Assembly: GCA_902775595.1 (NCBI GenBank)
Contig: CACYNF010000011.1
Location: 1-43,424 of the forward strand
Reading direction: 5' to 3'
DNA length: 43,424 bases
Origin: an uncultured bacterium
GTDB taxonomy: Bacteria; Verrucomicrobiota; Kiritimatiellia; RFP12; UBA1067
The notes beneath the pieces were generated by a model. That model saw only the letters and a program-made list of their open reading frames with translations. It searched no databases and was not told the origin of the DNA. A program made the position numbers and the translations under genes. Shown in pieces: positions 32,019 through 39,781 of this stretch; the stretch's first letter is position 1, and each line of letters opens with the position of its first letter.

Positions 32019-32047
32019 CCTCTGCGCCTCTGCGTCTCTGCGTTAAA
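32019..32047. repeat. Second repeat family (GCAGAGACGCAGAG type), copy 2
   Basis: The minus strand reads TTTAACGCAGAGACGCAGAG; it contains the TAA stop codon of the MFS-acyltransferase gene. It adjoins family-I copy G, as copy 1 adjoins copy B. Confidence 0.8.
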
Positions 32048-34013
32048 ATACACCCACACCCTCGTTATACCACTCTTCAAGTTTCCTATTGAACTCAAGC
32101 CGCGTCAAGCTCGACCACTCCTTCACTCGGTCGGTCAGATCCTCGATGTGCATCGTCACGCGGCGGCGCGGAACGAACGGCGACCAGAAGAACCACAGGA
32201 AAACGCTCTTGATGAAAGTCGGCACGAACGAGGGCGAAGTCTTGCGCCCCTTGCGCGACCAGATCGACCCCCAGAGTCCGCGCGTCCTGACGCCAATGAC
32301 GCGCACGCCGGCGGGCAGATCGCCGCAGATATTGTACGCGAGCTGGCGGGTACCAATTTCCTCATGCTCGGACTCGATCTGGATGTGACCCGACGGATAG
32401 AAGATGACGTTCCCTCCGTCTTCGAGCGTCGACTTCACGATGTCGCCAAGACCACGAGCAATCGTCGCGCCCTTCACGGTAGCGTGCTTGCGAAGATCTG
32501 GCACCGCGACCGCGCCAAGAGTCTTGAGGACATGCGGCGCGACGATGCCGGTGTGGAAGAAGAGTTCGTCCGAAAGCGGCTTGAGGGGAGTCTTCCAGAA
32601 CGTGACGCCAACCAGCATCGGGTCAACCATCGCCGGGTGATTGGGGAGAACGAGAAGCGGTGTTTTCTTGACAGGATTTACAAGATTAACAAGATTTTCC
32701 GGGGTCTGGGGTTTTCCCCCAGCTCTTAATCCTGTCAATCCTGTTAATCCTGTCTTATCCTCGACTTCCACCCGGTACCGCCTTGCGAAGACCCACCGGC
32801 CAACGCAGAGAAGAACCGAGCGGTAGCAGAAGACAAACACGAACGGAGCGACGAGAAAAGCAATCGCGAGCAGCAGAAGAAACGCCTTCGGACCGAACGC
32901 CCAGCTCACGAGCGCGTAGCATCCGCTCGCCACGAGCATGAAGAGAAACGACACCTGGTTGAAATACGAGAGCATCGTGTTGAGCTTCGGACCCTTCACC
33001 ACCTTCTGAATCTCGGCGTCGAACGGCAGCTTGAAGAATCCGAGGTCAAACGCCAAAAGCCCCAGCACGACTCCAAATGCCGTGGGCGAAAGCGCCGCGA
33101 AGTAGAGAACGCCAAGAAGCGCTGCGGCAATCCAGCCCGTGAGAAGCGTCGCGCCAAGAAGAAAGCGCCGCCTGTCGACAAATCCCGCGACGATCTGCCC
33201 TGCGACAATGCCAACCGCCGCACCGCAAAGGAGCACTCCCGTGCCGGTGTCGCTCAAGTTTAGCCCCGCCTCTGCCTTGCCATAGACGAGAAGCCCCATC
33301 TGGAGCATCGCCGCGCCCCACCAGAAAATGGAGAGCGTGAAGATGACGGCATTGAGTCCGTCGTAGCGACCGGCCATTCGGTAGGCACGGGCAATATAGC
33401 GAATCGGGTTGATGGCGTGGAAAGAGCGGTTGAGCTCCTCTTTCGCCCTGACTGTGTAGCTCGCCGCAAGGCCAAGCACGGCGAATGTCGCAAGGCAGCA
33501 GTAGGCGAGATTCCACTCGGGATGGCGGACTTGAAGGTCGGCCACAAGGCCACCCGCCACCGTGCCGAGCAGCACGCCGAGAAACGAGACGCCCTCCATG
33601 CCGCCCATGCCGGTCGAGATTCTCTCCGCGCCGCCGATGTCGCGCACAAGCGCGTACTTGGCAGGCGAGTAGAGCGAGCTTTGAAGCCCCATCAGGAGAA
33701 CCGCGCCGATGACGAACCACGGTGAGTGGAGCGCGAAGCCCGCAATCGCAACGACCATGATCGGAAGTTCCGCCCATTTCGCCGCACGTACGATCCGACG
33801 CTTCGGCCACACGGCGGTCAGCCGGTCGGCAAGCGGCGAACAGAGAATGTAGGGCAGGACGAGCATTCCCGCGACAACACTCGTCAGGAGCGACCGCACG
33901 CGCTCGTCTGCGATCCATCCGATGACGGTCAGGCACGCCAGCGTCTTCAGGAAGTTGTCGTTCAGCGTCCCGAAGAAGTTTGTGACGTAAAGCGGTAAAA
34001 AAGAGTTTTTCAT
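32043..34013 (-). CDS. MFS transporter-acyltransferase fusion (LplT-PlsC type) with an in-frame repeat insertion
   Basis: 656 aa. Residues ~1-400 are an MFS permease of the lysophospholipid-transporter type (LPLYVTNFFGTLNDNFLKTL, SSLYSPAKYALVRDI). Residues ~410-640 are a PlsC-type acyltransferase: NHPAMVD (H-x4-D motif) and NVIFYPSGH in the glycerol-binding position. Such fusions take up and re-acylate lysophospholipids at the inner membrane. Between a strand ending VEVE and the strand leading to NHPAMVD, about 31 residues (~419-450) are encoded by family-I copy H. The start ATG 34013 has GGAG 8 nt upstream. The stop TAA lies in another repeat. Confidence 0.88.
   Translation of the reverse strand: MKNSFLPLYVTNFFGTLNDNFLKTLACLTVIGWIADERVRSLLTSVVAGMLVLPYILCSPLADRLTAVWPKRRIVRAAKWAELPIMVVAIAGFALHSPWFVIGAVLLMGLQSSLYSPAKYALVRDIGGAERISTGMGGMEGVSFLGVLLGTVAGGLVADLQVRHPEWNLAYCCLATFAVLGLAASYTVRAKEELNRSFHAINPIRYIARAYRMAGRYDGLNAVIFTLSIFWWGAAMLQMGLLVYGKAEAGLNLSDTGTGVLLCGAAVGIVAGQIVAGFVDRRRFLLGATLLTGWIAAALLGVLYFAALSPTAFGVVLGLLAFDLGFFKLPFDAEIQKVVKGPKLNTMLSYFNQVSFLFMLVASGCYALVSWAFGPKAFLLLLAIAFLVAPFVFVFCYRSVLLCVGRWVFARRYRVEVEDKTGLTGLTGLRAGGKPQTPENLVNLVNPVKKTPLLVLPNHPAMVDPMLVGVTFWKTPLKPLSDELFFHTGIVAPHVLKTLGAVAVPDLRKHATVKGATIARGLGDIVKSTLEDGGNVIFYPSGHIQIESEHEEIGTRQLAYNICGDLPAGVRVIGVRTRGLWGSIWSRKGRKTSPSFVPTFIKSVFLWFFWSPFVPRRRVTMHIEDLTDRVKEWSSLTRLEFNRKLEEWYNEGVGVF
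32663..32757. repeat. Family-I inverted repeat, copy H, inside the MFS-acyltransferase gene
   Basis: A degenerate left arm (TTTTCTTGACAGGATTTACA) and a right arm (AATCCTGTCAATCCTGTTAA, then CCTGTCTT) surround a GGGGTTTTCCCCC-like middle. The host reading frame stays open through it. Confidence 0.85.
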
Positions 34014-34033
34014 TACTGCTGCTCCCGATTGTT

Positions 34034-34066
34034 TAGCCGTGTAGAACGTGTAGATCGTGTAGAGAT
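34034..34066. repeat. Third repeat family (GTGTAGAACGTGTAGATC type), single arm
   Basis: TAGCCGTGTAGAACGTGTAG and GATCGTGTAGAG, 9-10-bp periodic units, directly after the stop codon of the hydrolase at 34069. A fuller copy is at 34908-34966. Confidence 0.75.
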
Positions 34067-34068
34067 TC

Positions 34069-34884
34069 CTACTTGTCCGTGTCCACCATTGAGACCGGTA
34101 CTCCGTCCACAAAACTCTTGATCAGTTCATAGTAGTTGTCAAAGCCCATGTCGTCGACGAGCGTGTTATGGTCGCCGTCTTCGACTGAGACAAAGCGCTT
34201 CGGCTCGTTGGCAAGCTTGAATAGCGCCTGGCCTTGCGAATACGGAATCACCCTGTCGTCCGTACCATGAATCATCAGCACGCGACACTTCACATCGCCG
34301 ATGCGCTTCAAGTTCGGAAACGGATCGACCGGCAACAGGCGCACACGAGTGAAGACGCGCGGCGCGGAAAGAAAAGGCGCCTCAAGAATAAGCCCGCCAC
34401 AGGGCTTCGTCGCCGCGAGCTCGGTCGCGGGGCCAGTTCCAATGGAAAAGCCGTCGACGATGATGTCCTCGGGCTTGAAGCCGCGCGTCTCGACGAGCCA
34501 GTCATAGAGCCGGTGGACATTCCTGTAGCACCCCGCTTCGTCGGGCGAGCCGTCGGAAAGCCCATAGCCGGGATAGTCGACTGACGCGACCGTGTAGCCG
34601 CCTTCCGCGAGCAGTTCCAGCATATCAAGCGTCGAGAGCGCGTCCTCGGCGTTGCCGTGGCAGCGGATAATCGCCTTCTTGCCACGCTCGGGGCCATAGA
34701 CAATCGCCGCCACCTTCACGCCATTCGTACCGATGTCGACATATCCCCTCGTAGTCACATTGTATCTACCCTTCACAGGATGGAACATCAGTGAATTGAT
34801 GCACCCCGTGCCGATGAGGAGCAACAGCACGACCACGACTGCGATTATCCTCACTGCAGATTTAAAAGCATCCTTGATCATCAT
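34069..34884 (-). CDS. Membrane-anchored alpha/beta-hydrolase (BEM46/YfhR-like)
   Basis: 271 aa. One N-terminal hydrophobic segment (VRIIAVVVVLLLLIGTGCINSL), possibly a lipobox at GTGC, then an alpha/beta-hydrolase fold. The oxyanion strand is IIRCHGNAED, the nucleophile motif GFSIGTGPA, the acid in VLMIHGTDDRVIPYS, and the catalytic His in EDGDHNTL. Resembles serine hydrolases of the BEM46 group; substrate unknown. AAAGGA precedes ATG 34884 (a second ATG follows). Flanked by third-family repeats. Confidence 0.82.
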   Translation of the reverse strand: MMIKDAFKSAVRIIAVVVVLLLLIGTGCINSLMFHPVKGRYNVTTRGYVDIGTNGVKVAAIVYGPERGKKAIIRCHGNAEDALSTLDMLELLAEGGYTVASVDYPGYGLSDGSPDEAGCYRNVHRLYDWLVETRGFKPEDIIVDGFSIGTGPATELAATKPCGGLILEAPFLSAPRVFTRVRLLPVDPFPNLKRIGDVKCRVLMIHGTDDRVIPYSQGQALFKLANEPKRFVSVEDGDHNTLVDDMGFDNYYELIKSFVDGVPVSMVDTDK

Positions 34885-34907
34885 TGCATTCCTTTCAATC
34901 TATTTCA

Positions 34908-34966
34908 GCCGTGTAGAACGTGTAGATCGTGCAGATCTTTCTACATGTTCTGCATGTTCTACATGG
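34908..34966. repeat. Third repeat family, two-armed copy at the 3' end of the TetR gene
   Basis: GCCGTGTAGAACGTGTAGAT and an inverted arm TTCTACATGTTCTGCATGTT pair imperfectly. The architecture parallels family I: two inverted arms made of ~9-bp units. The right arm contains the TAG stop of the TetR gene. Confidence 0.75.
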
Positions 34967-35609
34967 TTAACTTACTAACCGACATAAACACCTGTTCGCA
35001 GATGTTGTCCGTGACCTTCTCGGCCCAAGCGCGATTGTCGACGCCCGCAGGACGGAAGGACTTGTGCCATTTGACGTCCGCAAGCGCATAGACCGAAACT
35101 TGCGCCCAGATGGACGTCGTCAGAAGCTCCAGCCGCTCTTCATCCTTCACCTTCATCGCAAGGAGTTTCCTAAGCCCTTCGTAGACAGGTCGGCCAAACG
35201 CCTCCTTGAACTCGTCGTGGAATTTCGTCGGCCGCGAGACCTCGTGACGAAAGAGACCCGCGCAGAGCTTCTGAGCGCGCTCGGTCGGGAGCGTCATGAA
35301 AAGCATGTCGTCAATCCACTCCCTGACGGCCGCGCGCCACGACTTCTCGTCCTTTACACCGTCTGCAAGCGCGGCGAGAGGAGCGCCGAGGTCGCCGAAG
35401 AGCCGCTTCGCGACGAGGCGGTAGAGCGCCTCCTTGGAGCCGAAGTAGCGGTTCATGAGCGCCGAGTTCGCACCCGCGCGGCGGCATATCTCCCGCGCCG
35501 AGGCGAGCTCGAAGCCCTTGTCGGCAAACTCCTGCTCAGCCGCCGCGAGTATCGCCTCGCGCGTCTCCACGCCGTCCTGCCGCGCCTTCCTCGCTCTTTT
35601 CAGCCGCAT
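34959..35609 (-). CDS. TetR/AcrR family transcriptional regulator
   Basis: 216 aa. N-terminal helix-turn-helix: TREAILAAAEQEFADKGFEL, then SAREICRRAGANSALMNRYF and GSKEALYRLVAKRLF. The C-terminal ligand/dimer domain is all-helical and not assignable to an inducer. I start at ATG 35609, 7 nt after AAAGGAG; the GTG at 35636 lies inside the operator. First gene of the run into the hydrolase and the MFS-acyltransferase, so these may be its targets. Likely autoregulated through the palindrome at 35629-35644. Confidence 0.9.
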   Translation of the reverse strand: MRLKRARKARQDGVETREAILAAAEQEFADKGFELASAREICRRAGANSALMNRYFGSKEALYRLVAKRLFGDLGAPLAALADGVKDEKSWRAAVREWIDDMLFMTLPTERAQKLCAGLFRHEVSRPTKFHDEFKEAFGRPVYEGLRKLLAMKVKDEERLELLTTSIWAQVSVYALADVKWHKSFRPAGVDNRAWAEKVTDNICEQVFMSVSKLTM

Positions 35610-35628
35610 CTCGAAATCTCCTTTTATC

Positions 35629-35672
35629 GTAATCACGCGATTACTTTATCATAAAACGTCCGCCCCTGTCAA
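35629..35672 (-). promoter_or_regulatory. Promoter and candidate operator of the TetR gene
   Basis: On the minus strand, -35 TTGACA (35672-35667), 18 bp, -10 TAAAGT (35648-35643). An inverted repeat GTAATC-GCGT-GATTAC (35644-35629) overlaps the -10 and start region, a typical position for TetR autorepression. Confidence 0.6.
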
Positions 35673-35690
35673 TGGCGAACTGGAAAAAAT

Positions 35691-35993
35691 TTATTTTCCT
35701 GCAAGTGCGGCCTTCAGCCGCTCTTCCACCTGCGCGGCGGATATGCCGCGGAGAAGTATGCGCTTTTGCTTCGAAGTCTCGCCGCTCTTGAAGACTACGG
35801 CAGACTTCGCAAGAGCGAACTCGTCGGCAAGCGTCTCCACAAGTTCCTTGTTTGCCTTCCCGTCGACAGGTGCGCAGCGTATGCGCACTTTCACGGCATC
35901 GCCCATGAGCGAGTCGATCCCCGCCCGCGACGAGCGCGGCTGCGCCCGGACGCTTATCACCACGCCCTCAGGCGTCTCGGAAAGGCATCCCAT
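35691..35993 (-). CDS. DUF167 (YggU-like) protein
   Basis: 100 aa. Family pattern: VVISVRAQPRSSRAGIDSL, then VRIRCAPVDGKANKELVETL and VVFKSGETSKQKRILLRG. Function unknown for the family. ATG 35993 lies 1 bp after the stop of the GHMP kinase gene, so it is the last gene of that operon. Confidence 0.88.
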   Translation of the reverse strand: MGCLSETPEGVVISVRAQPRSSRAGIDSLMGDAVKVRIRCAPVDGKANKELVETLADEFALAKSAVVFKSGETSKQKRILLRGISAAQVEERLKAALAGK

Positions 35994-35994
35994 A

Positions 35995-37047
35995 CTACGA
36001 ATTGCGCCAGCTGGCGAACGACACGAGCGGCGCCGTCTCGTCTGCGGTCGTCGCTATCGACGGCTTCAGCGTCTTGCAGCCGATTGCGGCGAGGTCGCGC
36101 TCAAGCGCGGCATACTGCGCCTCGTCCTCGTATGTCCCGACGATTGCGCCGCCCGAGCCCGCGAACTTCGCGCTCGCGCCGCTCTTCCGCGCCGTCATCA
36201 CCATGCGGCGGTTTTCCTCCGCGACATTGAAGATGCGGTCGCGGAGATTGAAGTTCGCGTCGACGAGCGCGGGGATCTTTTCGGGGTGGCCGGCGAGAAG
36301 CGCGTCGCGCCCCTGCTGCGCGATGTCCGCGAACTCCGTCATCGCCGCGAGGACGTCGGCGTTCTTCGCCTCGAAGAGCCGCTTCACCTCCTTGTGCGCC
36401 TCGCCAGACTCCTCCGCGCGCGCCGCGTCGTAGGAGACATAGAGCTTCGGCATTAGCGCGGGGTCGATGCGCTCGTACCTTCCGCGATTGTTCGCCTCGA
36501 CGAACGACTTCTCGAAGTCCATGAAGACGACGCCGTTGTACATCTGGATTACGCGGTCCTGGAAGCCGCAGTTGATGCGAAGCTCCTCCTTCTCGGCCTC
36601 AAGGCAGATCGTCGGCGCGACTTCGAGCGGAATCTCAACCTCGTAGAATTTCATCAACGCCTTGAGCATCGCCGAGCATATCGCCGACGATCCCGAGAGC
36701 CCGACGAGGCGCGGGATGTTGATCTTGTACTCCGCCGTGAAGTTGCGCTTCGGCAACGTCATGCCGTTCCTGCAGCAGTACTCGTAGAATCGCTTCGTGA
36801 CGGCCTTGAGGAGCCGTATGCCGCCATAGTAGCCGTAGAGCCGAAGGTCGCGCACAAGCTGCTCTGGCGAGTCGAACGTCGCATCGTCAACCTCGCCTGG
36901 AACGAACCTAAGCCGCGACGATTCCGTGAGCGCAAGCTCCACGCCGAAGTTCGAGAACGCGAACGACACCGTCTTCCCGAAATATCCATCCGACGGATTC
37001 CCCAAAAAACCCGCCCTCGCGAAGCTCCTAGTTTTGATTGATTCCAC
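35995..37047 (-). CDS. GHMP kinase, glucuronokinase-like
   Basis: 350 aa sugar-1-kinase-type GHMP kinase. The N-terminus ARAGFLGNPSDGYFGKTVSF closely resembles plant glucuronokinases. The ATP loop is PRLVGLSGSSAICSAML, and the C-terminal GHMP motif is KFAGSGGAIVGTYED. It would phosphorylate a sugar (glucuronate, or a heptose or related sugar) at C1. The next gene upstream is a sugar-nucleotidyltransferase, as expected for a salvage pair. The start is GTG 37047 with GGAGG 6 nt upstream; it overlaps the upstream gene by 20 bp. Substrate not proven. Confidence 0.82.
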   Translation of the reverse strand: MESIKTRSFARAGFLGNPSDGYFGKTVSFAFSNFGVELALTESSRLRFVPGEVDDATFDSPEQLVRDLRLYGYYGGIRLLKAVTKRFYEYCCRNGMTLPKRNFTAEYKINIPRLVGLSGSSAICSAMLKALMKFYEVEIPLEVAPTICLEAEKEELRINCGFQDRVIQMYNGVVFMDFEKSFVEANNRGRYERIDPALMPKLYVSYDAARAEESGEAHKEVKRLFEAKNADVLAAMTEFADIAQQGRDALLAGHPEKIPALVDANFNLRDRIFNVAEENRRMVMTARKSGASAKFAGSGGAIVGTYEDEAQYAALERDLAAIGCKTLKPSIATTADETAPLVSFASWRNS

Positions 37048-37741
37048 GATATGCCTCCAGTGCTGCAAAATAGCCGTCGGGATTGCCGATGTCCTGGCGC
37101 TTTCCGGGATAGACGTATGCGTAGGCGTCGCGCTCGGAGAGCATTCGCCTGATTGCGTCGGTGAGCTGTATCTCGCCGCCCTTCCCAGGCGTCTGCGTCT
37201 TCAGGTAGCCGAAAATCGCGGCAGGGAGCAGATATCGCCCCGCGACCGCGATGTCGCTCGGCGCCTCCTCGACCGCGGGCTTCTCGACCATATCCACGAT
37301 GCGGTCGCCGTCGAGTTTCATTATCCCGTAGCGCGAGACCTTCTCCTTCGGAACTCTCTCGCAGCCGATTACCGCCGCGCCAGCGTGACGCTTTGAAACC
37401 TCCACCATCTCCTTCGCGGCGCAGCATCCGACAACAAGCGCGTCGCCAAGAAGGATGAGAACATCGTCGTCGATCTCCGCCTGCAGTACCGCGTGGCCAA
37501 GCCCCTTCTGCTCCTTCTGGTAGACGAAACGGATGTCGGGCTGCCCTTCAAAATACTTTCTAATTAACTCCTTGCCCTCGGAGATGACGATCACCACCTC
37601 GCTCGCGCCCGCCGCACGCGCCTCGTCGACGATCAGCTCAAGCGCCGGCTTCGCGCCAATCGGGAGCATCTCCTTCGGCACGACGCGCGTCACCGGGAGG
37701 AAGCGCGTTCCGAGCCCTGCCGCCGGAATTATCGCCTTCAT
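37028..37741 (-). CDS. Sugar-1-phosphate nucleotidyltransferase (GalU-like)
   Basis: 237 aa. N-terminal signature IIPAAGLGTRFLPVTRVVPK followed by EMLPIGAKPALELIVDEA, as in UTP-glucose-1-phosphate uridylyltransferase. FVYQKEQKGLGHAVLQAE, ILLGDALV, MVEKP and GEIQLTDAIRRML are the usual later motifs. It is about 50 residues shorter than typical GalU. Makes a UDP-sugar, perhaps from the product of the adjacent GHMP kinase. ATG 37741 overlaps the helicase stop (ATGA). Confidence 0.88.
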   Translation of the reverse strand: MKAIIPAAGLGTRFLPVTRVVPKEMLPIGAKPALELIVDEARAAGASEVVIVISEGKELIRKYFEGQPDIRFVYQKEQKGLGHAVLQAEIDDDVLILLGDALVVGCCAAKEMVEVSKRHAGAAVIGCERVPKEKVSRYGIMKLDGDRIVDMVEKPAVEEAPSDIAVAGRYLLPAAIFGYLKTQTPGKGGEIQLTDAIRRMLSERDAYAYVYPGKRQDIGNPDGYFAALEAYRGINQN

Positions 37742-39057
37742 CTGCGTCCGCCTCCCTTCTGTCCGAAGTCCGCCTGGCGGCGGCCCATAAACGACTTTCG
37801 CCCGAACGGACGTCCGCCGCGGCCCTTCTTCTTCCCATGCCCCTGGCCGTATCCCTGCCCGCGCCCCTCGCCCTGGTTCGCGGGACGCATCCACGCGGGC
37901 GGCGGCAGGTCCGGCTGCGCCTCGAATGGATGATCGCGGTCAACGGGAATCGACTTCCTTATGAGGCGCTCTATCGCCTTGAGCTGGCCGCGTTCCTCTT
38001 GCGTCACGAACGAGATTGCAGCGCCCGACTCGCCCGCGCGCGCCGTCCGGCCGATGCGGTGGACATACGACTCGGTCTCGAGCGGCAGCTCCATGTTTAC
38101 GACGCACGAGACGTCGGGAACGTCGATGCCGCGTGAGGCGATGTCGGTCGCGACAAGTACGCGCACGTCGCCGCGGCGAAACCCCTCGAGCGCGCGAGTA
38201 CGCTGGCCCTGCGTCTTGTCGGAGTGGATTGCCGCGCAGTTTATTCCGGCGCGGGAAAGCTTCTTCACGACGCGGTCTGCGCCGTGGCGCATCTTCGTGA
38301 AGACGATAACCCTGTTCCACTCGGGATGCTGCTCGAGGAGATGCGCGAGAAGCGCGTCCTTCTGGCTCTTCGCGACGAACATCACCTTCTGGTTGATCTT
38401 CTCGACCGTCGGCGTCTCAGGCGAGATCGTGACCGATGCTGGATCATGGACGAGCTCGCCCGCGAGCTTGAGGACAGGCGGCGGCATCGTCGCGGAGAAG
38501 AAAAGCGACTGGCGCGACTTCGGGAGTTTCGAGATTATGCGCCTGATGTCCGGGAGGAAGCCCATGTCGAGCATGCGGTCTGCTTCGTCGAGAACGAAGC
38601 ATTCAACCTGGTCGAGATAGAGTATTCCCTGGTTCATCAGGTCTATGAGCCGCCCCGGGCACGCGACGACGGTCTCCGCGCCCTTCTTGATGTCCTTGAC
38701 CTGCCCGTACTGGCTGACGCCGCCGATGAGACTCGCAAACGGCAGCTGCGCGTACTTCGAGTACCGCTTCACGTTCTCGGCAGTCTGCACGGCGAGTTCG
38801 CGCGTAGGCGAGAGGACGAGCGCGCGCGGGTGGCCGATATGCCGCGGCCGCCGCACACGGACGAGGTGGTTCAGTATCGGCAGCATGAACGCCGCCGTCT
38901 TGCCAGTCCCGGTCTGTGCGCAGCCGATCAGGTCGCGCCCGTCGAGAAGATAGGGAATCGCCTTTTCCTGAATCGGCGTCGGCGTCGTGTAGCCCGCGTC
39001 CTTTATCGCGTGCTGCAGCTTCTGGTCGAGCCGCCCGAATACGGTGTTCTCAAACAT
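37738..39057 (-). CDS. DEAD-box RNA helicase (RhlE-like)
   Basis: 439 aa. Q-motif TTPTPIQEKAIPYLLDGRD, Walker A CAQTGTGKTAAF, DEAD in FVLDEADRMLDMGF, SAT in LFFSATMP, ATDIASRGIDVPDV, and HRIGRTARAGE. The C-terminus is a basic Gly-rich tail (GEGRGQGYGQGHGKKKGRGG) typical of RhlE-type helicases acting in ribosome assembly or mRNA decay. AGGAGA precedes ATG 39057. The gene follows the Minf_1886 gene by 24 bp. Confidence 0.94.
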   Translation of the reverse strand: MFENTVFGRLDQKLQHAIKDAGYTTPTPIQEKAIPYLLDGRDLIGCAQTGTGKTAAFMLPILNHLVRVRRPRHIGHPRALVLSPTRELAVQTAENVKRYSKYAQLPFASLIGGVSQYGQVKDIKKGAETVVACPGRLIDLMNQGILYLDQVECFVLDEADRMLDMGFLPDIRRIISKLPKSRQSLFFSATMPPPVLKLAGELVHDPASVTISPETPTVEKINQKVMFVAKSQKDALLAHLLEQHPEWNRVIVFTKMRHGADRVVKKLSRAGINCAAIHSDKTQGQRTRALEGFRRGDVRVLVATDIASRGIDVPDVSCVVNMELPLETESYVHRIGRTARAGESGAAISFVTQEERGQLKAIERLIRKSIPVDRDHPFEAQPDLPPPAWMRPANQGEGRGQGYGQGHGKKKGRGGRPFGRKSFMGRRQADFGQKGGGRR

Positions 39058-39081
39058 GTCTCTTTCTCCTGGTCCCTCGCG

Positions 39082-39441
39082 TCACGTCTGGTACGGGCCG
39101 AGGAACGCCTCCTCGAAGTCGTAGCCGCCGATAAAGCTCTCGTGCGTGTCGTTCTCGTCCTTGCCTATGCGGTGCGATTCCGCGAGGTTGAACATCATCT
39201 CGCCAATGTCCTCGCACGACTTGAGTCCCCACTCCGTGAGGACGCGGTAGGCGAGAGGCCCGAACTGGTCGAGCGCAGTCTCGCGGAACTCGTCCATTAT
39301 GTCTTCCGCATTGGCATGAGCGCCGTCCTTTGTGAGATAGTGGACGACATCCATCAAAAGCGCATAGGCGCGGCCGTTATAGCGGTCGTCCTTCGCCACG
39401 ATGTCCTCAAATGTGTCTGCCTCGAAGTCGATCTCTTCCAT
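39082..39441 (-). CDS. Minf_1886-like Verrucomicrobia/Planctomycetes-restricted protein
   Basis: 119 aa. ALLMDVVHYLTKDGAHANAE, DQFGPLAYRVLTEWG and EDIGEMMFNLAES match the family described as restricted to Verrucomicrobia and Planctomycetes (TIGR04138-type). Function unknown. It supports a PVC affiliation. ATG 39441 follows TGGTATAAT by 7 nt and lacks a good Shine-Dalgarno, so the mRNA is probably leaderless. Confidence 0.85.
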   Translation of the reverse strand: MEEIDFEADTFEDIVAKDDRYNGRAYALLMDVVHYLTKDGAHANAEDIMDEFRETALDQFGPLAYRVLTEWGLKSCEDIGEMMFNLAESHRIGKDENDTHESFIGGYDFEEAFLGPYQT

Positions 39442-39448
39442 GACGCCT

Positions 39449-39457
39449 ATTATACCA
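39449..39457 (-). promoter_or_regulatory. Extended -10 (TGGTATAAT) of the Minf_1886-like gene
   Basis: TGGTATAAT, 7 nt, ATG. It lies just after the trxA stop codon. No convincing -35. Confidence 0.6.
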
Positions 39458-39471
39458 AAAGCGCGGCAGGG

Positions 39472-39780
39472 TCAGGACACGAACGCAAGGACCTCGTCCT
39501 TGCCCATGTATCCGATCTTCTGCGCGGCGAGCTCGCCGCCCTTGAAGAGAAGAAGCGCTGGGATAGACATGATTCCGAACTTCGCCGCGAGGTCGGGGCT
39601 CTTGTCGACGTTCACCTTGCAGACCTTTAGCGCACCTTCCCTCTCCTTCGCGACCTCCGCGACGACAGGCCCGAGCATCATGCAAGGCCCGCACCACTCG
39701 GCCCAGAAATCGACAAGGACGGGAACCTCGGAGCGAAGCACCTCTTCCTCGAAATTACCGCCGTTTACATTGACCTCCAT
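39472..39780 (-). CDS. trxA: Thioredoxin
   Basis: 102 aa thiol-disulfide oxidoreductase. Active site WCGPC with Cys30 and Cys33 in LVDFWAEWCGPCMML. The cis-Pro is in FGIMSIPALLLFKGG. GGAGAG precedes ATG 39780. It is 1 bp after folK and probably cotranscribed. Together with the FTR-like domain on NadD it is a redox component in the window, but no direct link can be shown. Confidence 0.95.
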   Translation of the reverse strand: MEVNVNGGNFEEEVLRSEVPVLVDFWAEWCGPCMMLGPVVAEVAKEREGALKVCKVNVDKSPDLAAKFGIMSIPALLLFKGGELAAQKIGYMGKDEVLAFVS

Positions 39781-39781
39781 C

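Noticed and set aside
31973-32098. N-terminal extension of the small membrane protein at 31625
   Set aside because: The extension translates repeat DNA (family-I arm and the GCAGAGACGCAGAG repeat); the ATG at 31972 starts a normal hydrophobic segment.
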